NCBI GenBank assembly: GCA_036502575.1
Contig: DASXYL010000035.1
Span: 1 to 64,000 of the forward strand
Source of the DNA: DASXRA01 sp036502575
GTDB lineage: Bacteria; Actinomycetota; Actinomycetes; Mycobacteriales; Jatrophihabitantaceae
DNA: 64,000 nucleotides
Direction: 5' to 3'
Shown here: positions 16,936-25,678 of the stretch, piece by piece
Layout of the letters: each line of letters begins with the position of its first letter
How positions within the stretch are numbered: the stretch's first letter is position 1
Program-made: the position numbers and the translations under genes
The notes under the pieces: generated by a model
Seen by the model: only the letters and a program-made list of their open reading frames with translations
Told to the model about the DNA's origin: nothing
The model's database searches: none

Positions 16936-17010
16936 ATGTCGCCCGAAAGTGCCTTCGCCGGCGTGGACACCTACAACGACGGTGCGCGGTTCCTGCTCGA
17001 TCATCTCTGA
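16936..17010 (+). pseudogene. Possible gene remnant, 24 codons
   Basis: Downstream of the terminator a short plus-strand frame reads MSPESAFAGVDTYNDGARFL and ends LDHL-stop. The end looks like the C-terminal helix of a real protein, and the frame is open leftward through the terminator. It overlaps the 3' end of the convergent CoA lyase gene by 10 bp. It may be what is left of a deleted gene. Family not recognised; could be chance. Confidence 0.25.
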
Positions 17011-17801
17011 GCGTCGTCGAGGATGCGTCGGGCGCGGCCGATCATGGCGGCGTCCACCATCCGCCCGTCGGACAACACCGTGACTCCGCGCCCGGCATCG
17101 ACGGCGTTCGCGAACGCGGCCAGCAGTGCGTGCGCGTCGGCCACCTCGTCGACGTCGGGGCGGAACGCCTCGCGGATCACCGGTACCTGCCGCGGATGGA
17201 TGGCGGCCCGCCCCCGGAACCCGAGCGCTCGGCCGCGGCGGCACGAACTGGCCAGCCCGTCCAGGTCGTCCACGTTCGGATAGACCGACATCGCCGGCGG
17301 GGGCAGGCCGGCCGCCCGCGCCGCGACGACGACACGCGACCGCGGCCAGTCCAGCGCGTCGGTACCGAGGTCACTGGCCAGGTCGGCCTCGCCCAGCCCG
17401 ATGGCCACCACCCGGGGATGCGCGGTGGCGATCTCGAACGCCCGCTCGACGCCGAGCGCGGTTTCGAGCAGGCACGAGATGCCGACGCCGGTGAGGTCGG
17501 CCGCGGCGCGGACGTCGTCGGCGGACTCGACCTTGGGCAGTCGCACCCCGACCAGCGACGGCGCATCGCCCAGCGCCTCGAGGTCGTCGGCCACCCACGG
17601 CGTGCCGGGGGCGTTCACGCGCACCTCGACCGTGCCCGGCGCCGCGTACGGCAGCCACTCGCAGACGGCCCAGCGGGCGGCGTCCTTGCCGGCCGGGACG
17701 ACGGCGTCCTCGAGGTCGACGATCACCACGTCCGCGCCGGACTCCACAGCCTTGCTGTACATATCGGGACGATCGCCGGGCACGTAGAGCCAGGTCAGCA
17801 T
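17001..17801 (-). CDS. CitE-like CoA ester lyase (HpcH/HpaI family)
   Basis: A 266-residue TIM-barrel lyase of the CitE/malyl-CoA lyase group. Conserved features: LYVPGDRPDMYSKA at the start, VIVDLEDAVVPAGKDAAR (metal-site acidic residues), VGVRLPKVESADDV, LLETALGVERA (catalytic-site Glu), GLGEADLASDLG, and RAAIHPRQVPVI at the end. Such enzymes split 3-hydroxy-acyl-CoA esters, for example to acetyl-CoA or glyoxylate. Start overlaps the CoA-transferase stop (TGATG), so it is the last gene of the 17-28 kb operon. Confidence 0.88.
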   Translation of the reverse strand: MLTWLYVPGDRPDMYSKAVESGADVVIVDLEDAVVPAGKDAARWAVCEWLPYAAPGTVEVRVNAPGTPWVADDLEALGDAPSLVGVRLPKVESADDVRAAADLTGVGISCLLETALGVERAFEIATAHPRVVAIGLGEADLASDLGTDALDWPRSRVVVAARAAGLPPPAMSVYPNVDDLDGLASSCRRGRALGFRGRAAIHPRQVPVIREAFRPDVDEVADAHALLAAFANAVDAGRGVTVLSDGRMVDAAMIGRARRILDDAQR

Positions 17802-18988
17802 CAGACGACTCCTGCCTCCCGCAGCCGGGCTATCTCATCCTCGTCGCGGCCGAGTTCGGCCAGGACGGTGTCGGTGTCGGCTCCGTGCGGGCGGCCGGCC
17901 CATCGGATGCTGCCAGGAGTCTGCGACATCCGGAACAGGACGTTCTGCATGCGCAGCGCGCCGAGCTCGTCGTCATCGACGGTTGCTATCGTGCCGAGCG
18001 CCGCGAACTGCGGATCGGCGGCAATGCCGCGCGCGTCGTACACCGGGCCGACCGCAGCCTGCGCGTCGTCAAAGGCTCGGCTGACGTCGGCGGCGTCGCG
18101 CTCGGCGATCCACCCACCGACGGCAGCGTCGAGTTCGTCGGCGTGCTCGGCCCGTCCGCGCCCGGTGGCGAACCACGGTTCCTCGGTCAGCTCGGGGCGG
18201 CCGACGAGACGCACGACCCGTTCGGCGATGCTCTGCGAGCTGGTCGACACGGCGAGCCACTGCCCGTCCCGGCTGCGATACACATTGCGGGGCGCGTTGT
18301 TCGCGGATCGGTTGCCCAATCGGGGCTGGACGAAGCCGAGCTGATCGTAGGCGGTGATCTGTCCACCGAGCATCGCCAACATCGGCTCGATGATCGCCAG
18401 GTCGATCACCTGGCCGGAACCGCTTAGGTCGCGCGCTCGCAGCGCCGCAGTGATGGCGAAGGCGGTGGCGATCGCGGTGATGCCATCGGCCAGCCCGAAC
18501 GGCGGCAGGGTCGGCGGTCCGTCCGGCTCGCCGGTCACGGCGGCGAATCCGCTCATCGCCTCGGCGATCGAGCCGAATCCGGGCCGATGCGCGTAGGGAC
18601 CGTGCTGACCGAAGGCGGTGACGCGGGCGATGATCAGCCTGGGGTTGACCTCCAGCAGCCGGTCCGGGGCGAGGTTCCAGCGCTCGAGCGTGCCGGGCCG
18701 GAAGTTCTCGATCAGGACGTCTGATCGTTGCGCCAACTCGAGCAGCAGGCGTTGCCCGTCGGGCTGCGACAGGTCGAGCGTGGCCGTGCGCTTGTTGCGG
18801 CCGATCGTCTTCCACCACAGGCCGATGCCGTCCTTGCTGGCGCCGTGACCCCGCGAAGCGTCCGGCCGGGTCGGGTGTTCGATCTTGACGACCTCGGCGC
18901 CGAAGTCGCCCAGATGGGTCGCCGCCAGTGGCCCGGCGAACAGCGTCGCCGCCTCGATCACCCTTATCCCGTCGAGCGGGCCGGTCAC
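17801..18988 (-). CDS. CaiB/BaiF family CoA-transferase
   Basis: A 395-residue class III CoA-transferase. N-terminal GPLDGIRVIEAATLFAGPLAA and LGDFGAEVVKIEHPTRPD, CoA-site RNKRTATLDL, DVLIENFRPGTLERW, and the catalytic aspartate in FGLADGITAIATA. It moves CoA onto a carboxylic acid, which the CoA lyase downstream could then cleave. The GTG start at 18988 overlaps the stop of the preceding gene (GTGA). Acid substrate unknown. Confidence 0.9.
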   Translation of the reverse strand: MTGPLDGIRVIEAATLFAGPLAATHLGDFGAEVVKIEHPTRPDASRGHGASKDGIGLWWKTIGRNKRTATLDLSQPDGQRLLLELAQRSDVLIENFRPGTLERWNLAPDRLLEVNPRLIIARVTAFGQHGPYAHRPGFGSIAEAMSGFAAVTGEPDGPPTLPPFGLADGITAIATAFAITAALRARDLSGSGQVIDLAIIEPMLAMLGGQITAYDQLGFVQPRLGNRSANNAPRNVYRSRDGQWLAVSTSSQSIAERVVRLVGRPELTEEPWFATGRGRAEHADELDAAVGGWIAERDAADVSRAFDDAQAAVGPVYDARGIAADPQFAALGTIATVDDDELGALRMQNVLFRMSQTPGSIRWAGRPHGADTDTVLAELGRDEDEIARLREAGVV

Positions 18989-20886
18989 GTCAGATCCACC
19001 GCGCAGCGGAAGCCGATCCAGGGCGAACGGCCGATGCCGGCGCCGGCGATCAGGAACTTGGCGGATACGTCGGGCGGCTGCGGCCCGCCGTCGAAATACC
19101 AATCCGAGCCCTCATTGCGATAGGCGCTGCCGCCCTTGAGGATGCAGAACCGGGTCCGACCGTCGGTGTGCTCGCTCTCGGTCAGGTTCCAGACCAGCGG
19201 TGTCGCGCGGCTCAACAACCCCGCCTCACCGGCGACCTGCCACTCGTCCTCGGACGGCAAGCGCAGCTCGGCCCAGGTCGCGTACGCGCGGGCATCGGCC
19301 AGGTCGACGCAGGTGACCGGTGCATCGGCAGCACCCGGTGACGTGAACCGCTCGGGCCGAACCGGCCGGTAGCCCGTCGCCGCGAGGAATGCCGCGTACT
19401 CAGCGTTGTTGACCTCGTGCTGCGCGATCGCGAACCGTCCCAGGTACACAGTGCGATGCAGCGTCCCGCGATGATGCAGGCGGGGCGGCAGCGGCTTCCA
19501 TTCGTCGACGTACGGTGCCTCGCCGTACAGGCCGGTCTCCCGCACCCGATGGTGCACGACCAGTTCGTACCGCCCACCGTCGACCGCCGGCATACCCCTC
19601 GGCCCGTTCGCGGCGACGCTCGGACGGCGCACCCGAACCGCCGCCCGGGCCGGGAACGACACATCCGGATCGAGCGCGACGTGACCGGACGCCACTGGAT
19701 CGGGGGTGACGATCACGGCCGCAATGCCGTCGGCCGGGAGGCGGCCGCTCACGCGAACCCGTCCGTCGTCGGCTTCCTCGACGCGCAGCGCCGTCCCCGA
19801 GGTGAGCTCCGTCCAGTGCCACCCGGCGGGTGCCTCGGCCTCCAGCCACACACCGTCGAACTCATCGCCCCGGTTCACGATCGTCCACAGTGGACGCTCG
19901 TCGTGATCCCAGCGCGACGCGTAAACGTCCCCGCCGGCGTAGTCGGCCAGCGGCGTCCAGTTCTCACTGCGCAGCCAGGCTGGGTAATCGCGGTGAACGC
20001 GTCGCATCGCCCGTAGCAACGACTTGTCGCGGGCGCTCCAGCCGACCCACACCCCGAACACGCTCTCCCACACCATCACGCCGGTGCCGTTGAACCAGGC
20101 CGACTGCAGTTCCTCGAGGTGGCTGCGGTTCCATCGCCGGACGTGATGGAGCATGTGCCGCCGCTCGAACCACTTGGCCCGCAGCACTCCCGGAACCGGC
20201 GAGTCGGCGAACCACTGCGCCCACGACATGGTGTGGTCGTGCATCCGGACGAGCGGTACCCGCGACTCGGCCTCGAGGGTGATTCCCGGATGCAGCTCGT
20301 CGAGCGCCTGGCGGATCCCGGGCGTGCCCTCGCGCATGCTGTCGATGAACACGCCGTCCACGCCGGACCACTTGACGACGTCGGCCACGTCGGACGCATC
20401 GACCGGCTCCCACGGATAGACGACGACGTAGACGCGGATGCCGTGCGCCTGCAGATCCTGGACGACGGTCGGGAGCTCGGGCACATCGCGGTAGAAGTCG
20501 AACTGGGCGCGCTCGTCGATTCCCTCGATGGGGTAGGCGTGCCAGAGCAGCACGCCGTCGAACCCGCCGAACTCGCGCGAGGCGTGGTCGACGTAGCGAT
20601 CGACGGTGAACTGCCCGGTGTCGTGGTCGTAGAGGCGCTCGTCCCACAGCCAGGCCAGGTCGGTGACGAAGCAGTCACCCGGCTCGCGGTCGTAGCGTGA
20701 TCCGTCGTAGTCGATGCGGTGCGCCGCCTCGATCCGCCAGCGCTGCAACTGCTCGCGCCATTGTGGCCACGACGCCGGATCATCCGGTGGGGCAAGGATC
20801 TTCGCATCGTCGAGTTCGGACAGGTCCCCGTCGAGAGGTACCTCCGTCCACCCGTCGATCGGGCGCGGGACATACGGGTTCAGCAC
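18985..20886 (-). CDS. TIM-barrel-like glycosidase domain fused to an FGE/SUMF1-like domain
   Basis: A 633-residue cytoplasmic protein (no signal peptide). Residues about 60-380 look like a glycoside-hydrolase barrel followed by a beta domain: GGFDGVLLWHAYP, IRVYVVVYPWEP, GVDGVFIDSM (candidate Asp) and ITLEAES (candidate Glu). From about 480 it is a formylglycine-generating-enzyme/SUMF1-like fold: FAIAQHEVNNAEYAAFL, LRLPSEDEWQVAGEAG, ILKGGSAYRNEG, WIGFRCAVDL. The catalytic cysteine pair of true FGE is absent, so the domain is probably binding or structural. Starts at GTG 20886, overlapping the kinase stop. I know no named family with this exact fusion; the reaction is unassigned. Confidence 0.7.
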   Translation of the reverse strand: MLNPYVPRPIDGWTEVPLDGDLSELDDAKILAPPDDPASWPQWREQLQRWRIEAAHRIDYDGSRYDREPGDCFVTDLAWLWDERLYDHDTGQFTVDRYVDHASREFGGFDGVLLWHAYPIEGIDERAQFDFYRDVPELPTVVQDLQAHGIRVYVVVYPWEPVDASDVADVVKWSGVDGVFIDSMREGTPGIRQALDELHPGITLEAESRVPLVRMHDHTMSWAQWFADSPVPGVLRAKWFERRHMLHHVRRWNRSHLEELQSAWFNGTGVMVWESVFGVWVGWSARDKSLLRAMRRVHRDYPAWLRSENWTPLADYAGGDVYASRWDHDERPLWTIVNRGDEFDGVWLEAEAPAGWHWTELTSGTALRVEEADDGRVRVSGRLPADGIAAVIVTPDPVASGHVALDPDVSFPARAAVRVRRPSVAANGPRGMPAVDGGRYELVVHHRVRETGLYGEAPYVDEWKPLPPRLHHRGTLHRTVYLGRFAIAQHEVNNAEYAAFLAATGYRPVRPERFTSPGAADAPVTCVDLADARAYATWAELRLPSEDEWQVAGEAGLLSRATPLVWNLTESEHTDGRTRFCILKGGSAYRNEGSDWYFDGGPQPPDVSAKFLIAGAGIGRSPWIGFRCAVDLT

Positions 20887-21755
20887 TCTTGTCGCTCCTG
20901 GAGGAAGGCTTCGATCTCAGCTCGTCGCGGCATCGACGCCGAGGCCCCGAACCGCTGCACGCTGATCGCCGCCGCGGCCGACGCCCAGCGCAGGGAGGTG
21001 GCCAGGTCGGGTTGTTCTCCGCGCGCAACGGCGAACGCGCCGACGAACGTGTCTCCGGCGGCGGTGGTATCGACCGCTGTCACGTCGAACGCCGGGACGT
21101 TCACCGGCGACACCCCCTGCCGCGAGTAACGGATACCAGCGGCGCCGAGCGTGACGAGCAGGTCGCGGTGCTCGGCGGTCGTGACGTTCAGGGCTGCGGC
21201 CTCGTGCTCGTTGGGCACGAGTAGGTCGACGACGTCAAGCAACTCGTCCGGCAAGGGCAGCACCGGCGCCGGCGTGAGCACCGTCGCAACACCCTGCGAG
21301 CGGGCGAACGACGCCGCCTCGACGACAACGCTCAGCGGCAGTTCGAGCTGCATCAGCAGGACGTCCGCGCCGGTGATGGCCGCCCGGTGCGAATCGGTGA
21401 GCGATCGGACGGTGTCGTTCGCGCCAGGTACCACGATGATCGAGTTCGCGCCGGAGGCCTCGACCGTGATGTGCGCGGTGCCGGTCGGTTCGGCGACGGT
21501 GGCCAACCCCGCGACGTCAATGCCGTCCTCGACGAGCAATCGCCGGATCCGCGCGCCGTACGCATCGCCGCCCACTGCACCGAGGAAGCGAACCTCGCCG
21601 CCGGCCCGGGCCGCGGCCAGCGCCTGGTTGGCGCCCTTGCCGCCCGGCAGCGTGCGGAACGCGTGGCCGGTCACGGTCTCGCCGAGTGGCGGCGCGTGAT
21701 CGACGCTGACGACCAGATCCATGTTCGCGCTGCCCAGCACGGTAACGCGCGTCAC
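20880..21755 (-). CDS. PfkB-family carbohydrate kinase, ribokinase-like
   Basis: A 291-residue sugar kinase. N-terminal signature TVLGSANMDLVVSVDHAP and LPGGKGANQALAAARAG match ribokinase; the second PfkB signature is DTTAAGDTFVGAFAVA, with the catalytic Asp in GDTF. Ribokinases make ribose 5-phosphate. GTG at 21755 overlaps the stop of the glycohydrolase upstream. In context it would phosphorylate a pentose set free by the two ADP-ribosylglycohydrolase-like proteins. Confidence 0.88.
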   Translation of the reverse strand: MTRVTVLGSANMDLVVSVDHAPPLGETVTGHAFRTLPGGKGANQALAAARAGGEVRFLGAVGGDAYGARIRRLLVEDGIDVAGLATVAEPTGTAHITVEASGANSIIVVPGANDTVRSLTDSHRAAITGADVLLMQLELPLSVVVEAASFARSQGVATVLTPAPVLPLPDELLDVVDLLVPNEHEAAALNVTTAEHRDLLVTLGAAGIRYSRQGVSPVNVPAFDVTAVDTTAAGDTFVGAFAVARGEQPDLATSLRWASAAAAISVQRFGASASMPRRAEIEAFLQERQEC

Positions 21756-23089
21756 GCGACGACCGCCAGCGTGCGGCGAGCCAGTTCGTCGATCGCGATG
21801 CCGTCGAACCCGGGCAGGCTGCTCGCGATGCGGTTGCGCAGCGGTTTGGTCCACCGTTCCGGCAGGGCGGTGGCACCGGCGAGTGCCCCGCACACCGCCC
21901 CGACCGTGGCTCCGGCCGAGTCGGTGTCCCAGCCACCCGTGACGGCCGCCGCGATCGCCGTCGCCAGGTCGCCGCGCGACGACGTCAGCGAATACCCGAT
22001 CAGGGCGGCATTGTTCAGCACGTGCACCCAGTGCAGATCACCGTAGGCGGCGTGCAACTCGTCCAGGGCGCGTTCGAGCGGGAGTTCGCCGAGATCCACG
22101 CCGATCTGGACCGCGTCGGCCAGCCGGCTGCGAGGCGGGACGACGGCCAGCCCGCACTCGATCACCGTCTCGACGTCGTCGCACACAACCGCCGCCGCGC
22201 TCATCGCCGCCACGAACATCGCGCCGTAGATGCCGTTGCGCCGATGGCTCAGCCAGGCGTCGAGGTATGCGAACCGGGCCGCCGTCGCCGGATCGCCCGG
22301 ATGCGTCCATCCATACGCATCAGTACGGATGAGCGCGCCGATCCACTCGCGGAACGGGTTCAGCACCTCGGCCGCCCGCCCGACCGGCACCGCGTCGAGC
22401 ACGTTCCGGTACGCGGCCCGCTCGGCGGTGAACACCCGCGCGGCCGGCAGGTTCGCCAGCCAGGCCTCGGCGACGTCCTCGGTCGTGAGGGCGTCACCGT
22501 GCTGCTCGACCAACGACAGAGCCAGCATCGCGAAGTTCAGATCGTCGTCCTCGGGCATGCCGTCGATGTTCTCGGCGAGACTGGTCGGACGGCTGCGCCG
22601 GTTCCACGGCCACCGCGCGGCGACATCGGCCGGCAGGCCGACCTCGGTGAAGTACCCGGTGATCGGCCAGTTGCCGGTGGCGCGGGCAATCGCCTCGATG
22701 CCGGCGCGCGGCAGCTTCTCGACCGGCTTGCCCAGCAGGCAGCCCGCCGCCCGGCCGAGCCAGGCGCCGTACAGCCGGTCGAGCGTCGGGGTGGCCGCCA
22801 ACCCCGGCAGCGGCCGCCACTGCGCGACGATCTCGACCCAGGCGTCGGGTTCGTCGGCGGACGGATGCGCGACGCGATGCGCGGCGGTCAGCCGGTCGAG
22901 CTCGCCGAGCAGTTCGCGCGCGCGATCGCGCAGCCGCGAATCGTCGGACCCGCCGTCGGGCGACGCCTCGATCGATCCCCCGGCCGCCCGCCAGGCGGCC
23001 TCGACCGCCGACACGTCCACCCCCTCGGCCCGGCCCTGCGCCAGTTCGTGCGCGACGAGATCCTCGGGCTGTACCCAGGTGAGCCTCAT
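21752..23089 (-). CDS. ADP-ribosylglycohydrolase-fold protein 2 (divergent, long)
   Basis: A 445-residue protein of the ADP_ribosyl_GH (DraG) fold with an extra N-terminal helical part of about 100 residues. The core begins DRLYGAWLGRAAGCLLGKPVEKL; metal ligands are seen as MPEDDDLNFAMLAL and, near the end, GGWDTDSAGATVGAVCGALAG. All-helical DraG enzymes hydrolyse N- or O-glycosidic ribose bonds with two Mg ions. It differs strongly from its neighbour, so the two probably act on different bonds or form a hetero-complex. ATG overlaps the first paralogue's stop. Confidence 0.85.
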   Translation of the reverse strand: MRLTWVQPEDLVAHELAQGRAEGVDVSAVEAAWRAAGGSIEASPDGGSDDSRLRDRARELLGELDRLTAAHRVAHPSADEPDAWVEIVAQWRPLPGLAATPTLDRLYGAWLGRAAGCLLGKPVEKLPRAGIEAIARATGNWPITGYFTEVGLPADVAARWPWNRRSRPTSLAENIDGMPEDDDLNFAMLALSLVEQHGDALTTEDVAEAWLANLPAARVFTAERAAYRNVLDAVPVGRAAEVLNPFREWIGALIRTDAYGWTHPGDPATAARFAYLDAWLSHRRNGIYGAMFVAAMSAAAVVCDDVETVIECGLAVVPPRSRLADAVQIGVDLGELPLERALDELHAAYGDLHWVHVLNNAALIGYSLTSSRGDLATAIAAAVTGGWDTDSAGATVGAVCGALAGATALPERWTKPLRNRIASSLPGFDGIAIDELARRTLAVVA

Positions 23090-24219
23090 GAGTCGGTCAG
23101 CCGGGCGATCGCCGATGCCCGGGCTCGCGCGCGCGTCTCGTCGGTCGCAGCCAGCTCTGCGGCGAGCGCCGCCATCACCCGTCCCGGACTCTCGATATCT
23201 GTCTTGCTGGCCACGCTGACATCATGACGCCACTGCGCCGGCACCGCGTCCGCACCCCCGAGCGCACCCGTGATCGCCCCGGCCATGGACGCGATCGAGT
23301 CGGCGTCGCGGCCGTAGTTGACCCCGCCCAGCACAGCTTCGCTGTACGAACCGCCGGTGAGCAGCACGAGGCCGAGGGCCACGGGAAGCTCCTCGATCGA
23401 CTTGGTCCGGCTCGGGCGTCGGGCGTCCATCGCCGGGGCCCGATAGTCCGGCCCGACCGTGTCGAACGGCTCAACCGCCCTACGCAGCAAGGGAATCGCG
23501 GTTCGCCAGTCGGGCGCCGTCACTGAGCAGGCCGCCTCGATCGCCGCCCGCGTTCCGTCGTGGGCGAGATCGACGCAGGCATCGACGACGTCGCGAGCCG
23601 TGGCGTCCACCCGCATTGCCGCCGCCACCGCCGCCGCGAATACGCCGGCCGCCTCCCGTCCGTAGCTCGACTGGTGCGCACCGGCGAGGTCGATCGCCTC
23701 ACCGTACGCCGCAGTAGGGTCGGCCGCGTTGAGCACGCCCACCGGCGCCATGTACATCGCGGCACCGCAGTTGACGATGTTGCCCACGCCCGCCTCGCGC
23801 GGGTCGACGTGCCCGTAGTGCAGCCGGGCGACGAGCCACTTCTCGGCCAGGAAGATGCGACTGAGCAGCAGGACATCGGCTTCGAGCTCGGGCACCCACC
23901 GCTTCTCCTCGATCAGCAGCGGGACGAGGTCAGCGGCCACGGCGTAGGCGTCCAGATGCCGGCGCCGCTTGGCGTACACCTCGACGAGCGCGTGGGTCAT
24001 CAAGGTGTCGTCGGTGATGTGGCCGTCGCCCTTGTGGTAGGGCGCGATCGGCCGGGCGTGGCGCCAGTCCGGATTGAACGGCGCCACGATCCCGGTCACC
24101 CACCCGCCGTACCGCTCGCGGATCTGCTCCGGCGTCCAGCCCTCCGTGGCGCCGCCGAGCGCGTCCCCCACCGCCGCGCCGGCCAGCGCCCCAACTGCTT
24201 TGTCTTCGAGCAAATTCAA
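23086..24219 (-). CDS. ADP-ribosylglycohydrolase-fold protein 1
   Basis: A 377-residue DraG-like enzyme: AVGALAGAAVGDALGGATEG at the start, the metal-binding T-D-D in GDGHITDDTLMTHAL, and NYGRDADSIASMAGAITGALGG near the C-terminus. Both di-metal halves are intact, so it is likely active. The TTG at 24219 is chosen because AGGAGG lies 5 nt before it; a GTG at 24240 would include that ribosome site and has none of its own. Placed between an ABC solute-binding gene and a ribokinase-like gene, it may act on an imported ribosylated small molecule rather than on proteins. Confidence 0.88.
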   Translation of the reverse strand: MNLLEDKAVGALAGAAVGDALGGATEGWTPEQIRERYGGWVTGIVAPFNPDWRHARPIAPYHKGDGHITDDTLMTHALVEVYAKRRRHLDAYAVAADLVPLLIEEKRWVPELEADVLLLSRIFLAEKWLVARLHYGHVDPREAGVGNIVNCGAAMYMAPVGVLNAADPTAAYGEAIDLAGAHQSSYGREAAGVFAAAVAAAMRVDATARDVVDACVDLAHDGTRAAIEAACSVTAPDWRTAIPLLRRAVEPFDTVGPDYRAPAMDARRPSRTKSIEELPVALGLVLLTGGSYSEAVLGGVNYGRDADSIASMAGAITGALGGADAVPAQWRHDVSVASKTDIESPGRVMAALAAELAATDETRARARASAIARLTDS

Positions 24220-24316
24220 GAGATCCTCCTGGGCGGCCACCTGGTGACCAACAGCGGACCGCAGCCGCGTGTACGAAGCAGATGCGAATCGCTTCCTGCA
24301 GCGCGATCGAGTCGCT

Positions 24317-25594
24317 CTACTGGTTGACGTCTCCCCAGCCGCTGGTCAGCTTCTTGGCCAGGTCGTCGACACTCAGCTTGTTGGCCAAGAACTGCTGGAA
24401 CGCCGGCGTCGCGATCTGGTCCTTCCATCGTGGGTAGTTCGTCGCGGACTGGAACGGCGCGGCCACCATGGAGGTCGCGGCCTTGAGGGTCTGCGTCCAA
24501 CCGTCCGCGCCACCAGTGGCCTTGTTGATCGCGTCGCGCGCGGCCGCCGTCGTCGGGATCAGCCAGTCGCCCTGCCCCACCGCAGCGAGGTTGTCGGCCT
24601 GCATGAAGTAGCTCACGAATTGGGTGGCCTCCTTCGCGTGCTTGCTCGACTGCGCCACCGACAGCGTCTGCGGATCGGCCGCCTGGTTCGACGACGTGCC
24701 GGCCAGCGGCGGCAGCACCGCCCAGTGGAACGTCTTGGGCGCTTCCTCGCTGATCTGCTGGGCGGCGTAGTTGCCCTCGACGACCATCGCGTACTTGCCG
24801 GCGTAGAAGCCGGGCAGGATGTCGGTGCCCGACTGGGTCAGCGACGTCGGTGAGATCGACTTGTCGTCGTAGGCCATGGCGTGGATGCGGTTCGGCACCT
24901 GCTTCTCGTTGTCGCCGACCTGGACCTTGGCGTCCTGGCCGGTGCCGGTGAAGTACTTCCCGTCGAAGTTGAGTCCGAGACTGAGCATGGTGGCCGTCGG
25001 CGACTTGAGTCCCCAACCCAGGCCGTACGCCCCGTCCGTCGTGGCCTTCTTCGCTATCGCCTGCAGGTCGTCCCACGACAGCGTCGCGCCGTTCGGGACG
25101 GCGATGCCGTCCTTCTCGAGCAGGTCGGTGTTGGCCATGACGACGTAGGACTGCAGCAGCGTCGGCGCGGCGTAGATCTTGCCGTCGGCGGAGACCGTGT
25201 CCCACACACCTTGCGGGACGGCGCTCTTGACGTCGGCGGGGATGTCCCCGGACAGGTCGGCCAGATAGCCCTGCTGGATGAAACCGGAGATGTCGGCGGC
25301 CTCGTCGTGGATGATGTCCGGCGCCGTGCCGCCTTCGAACTGCGTCACGAGCTGGTCGTGCACCGAGTCCCACGACCCCTCGCTGTACTCGACGTGGATC
25401 TTGGGGTGGGCCGCGTTCCAGTCGTTGACGATCTTCTTGACGGCGGCGATGGTCGGCTTCTGGAAGGCGAGGCTCTGGAACTTGAGGTTCACCGTGCCGC
25501 CGCTGTCGCCGCCGCCCCCGCCCGAACTGCAGCCGGCGACCAGCGCCGCCGCCGCGACAGCTGCTGCGGCAACGATCGTGAGTCGATTTCTCAT
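24317..25594 (-). CDS. ABC transporter solute-binding lipoprotein (sugar type)
   Basis: A 425-residue family 1 extracellular solute-binding protein. Signal peptide with lipobox ALVAGC (Cys about 22) and a Gly/Ser linker, then NLKFQSLAFQKPTIAAVKK and EGGTAPDIIHDEAADISGF, KIYAAPTLLQSYVVMANTDLLEK and later GKYAMVVEGNYAAQQI, as in oligosaccharide or glycoside binders. Substrate cannot be read. It is separated from the permeases by a palindromic repeat (25621-25666), which may raise or separate its expression. Confidence 0.93.
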   Translation of the reverse strand: MRNRLTIVAAAAVAAAALVAGCSSGGGGGDSGGTVNLKFQSLAFQKPTIAAVKKIVNDWNAAHPKIHVEYSEGSWDSVHDQLVTQFEGGTAPDIIHDEAADISGFIQQGYLADLSGDIPADVKSAVPQGVWDTVSADGKIYAAPTLLQSYVVMANTDLLEKDGIAVPNGATLSWDDLQAIAKKATTDGAYGLGWGLKSPTATMLSLGLNFDGKYFTGTGQDAKVQVGDNEKQVPNRIHAMAYDDKSISPTSLTQSGTDILPGFYAGKYAMVVEGNYAAQQISEEAPKTFHWAVLPPLAGTSSNQAADPQTLSVAQSSKHAKEATQFVSYFMQADNLAAVGQGDWLIPTTAAARDAINKATGGADGWTQTLKAATSMVAAPFQSATNYPRWKDQIATPAFQQFLANKLSVDDLAKKLTSGWGDVNQ

Positions 25595-25620
25595 CTGTGC
25601 TCCCCTTCGTGGGTTGGATC

Positions 25621-25666
25621 GGTTTTGGTCATTCGGCCGGCTATTCGACGGTGAGTGACCAAAACC
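25621..25666. repeat. Dispersed palindrome family A, copy 2
   Basis: Arms GGTTTTGGTCA (25621-25631) and TGACCAAAACC (25656-25666), 11 bp perfect. The loop contains CTATTCGACGG, nearly identical to the loop of copy 3 at 60617-60667. Sits between the permease and solute-binding genes of one operon. Confidence 0.85.
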
Positions 25667-25678
25667 GGGGCGGGTGCG

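Noticed and set aside
17001..17801. Citrate lyase beta subunit (citE)
   Set aside because: No citrate lyase alpha or acyl-carrier subunits nearby; the solo CitE-like family has other substrates.
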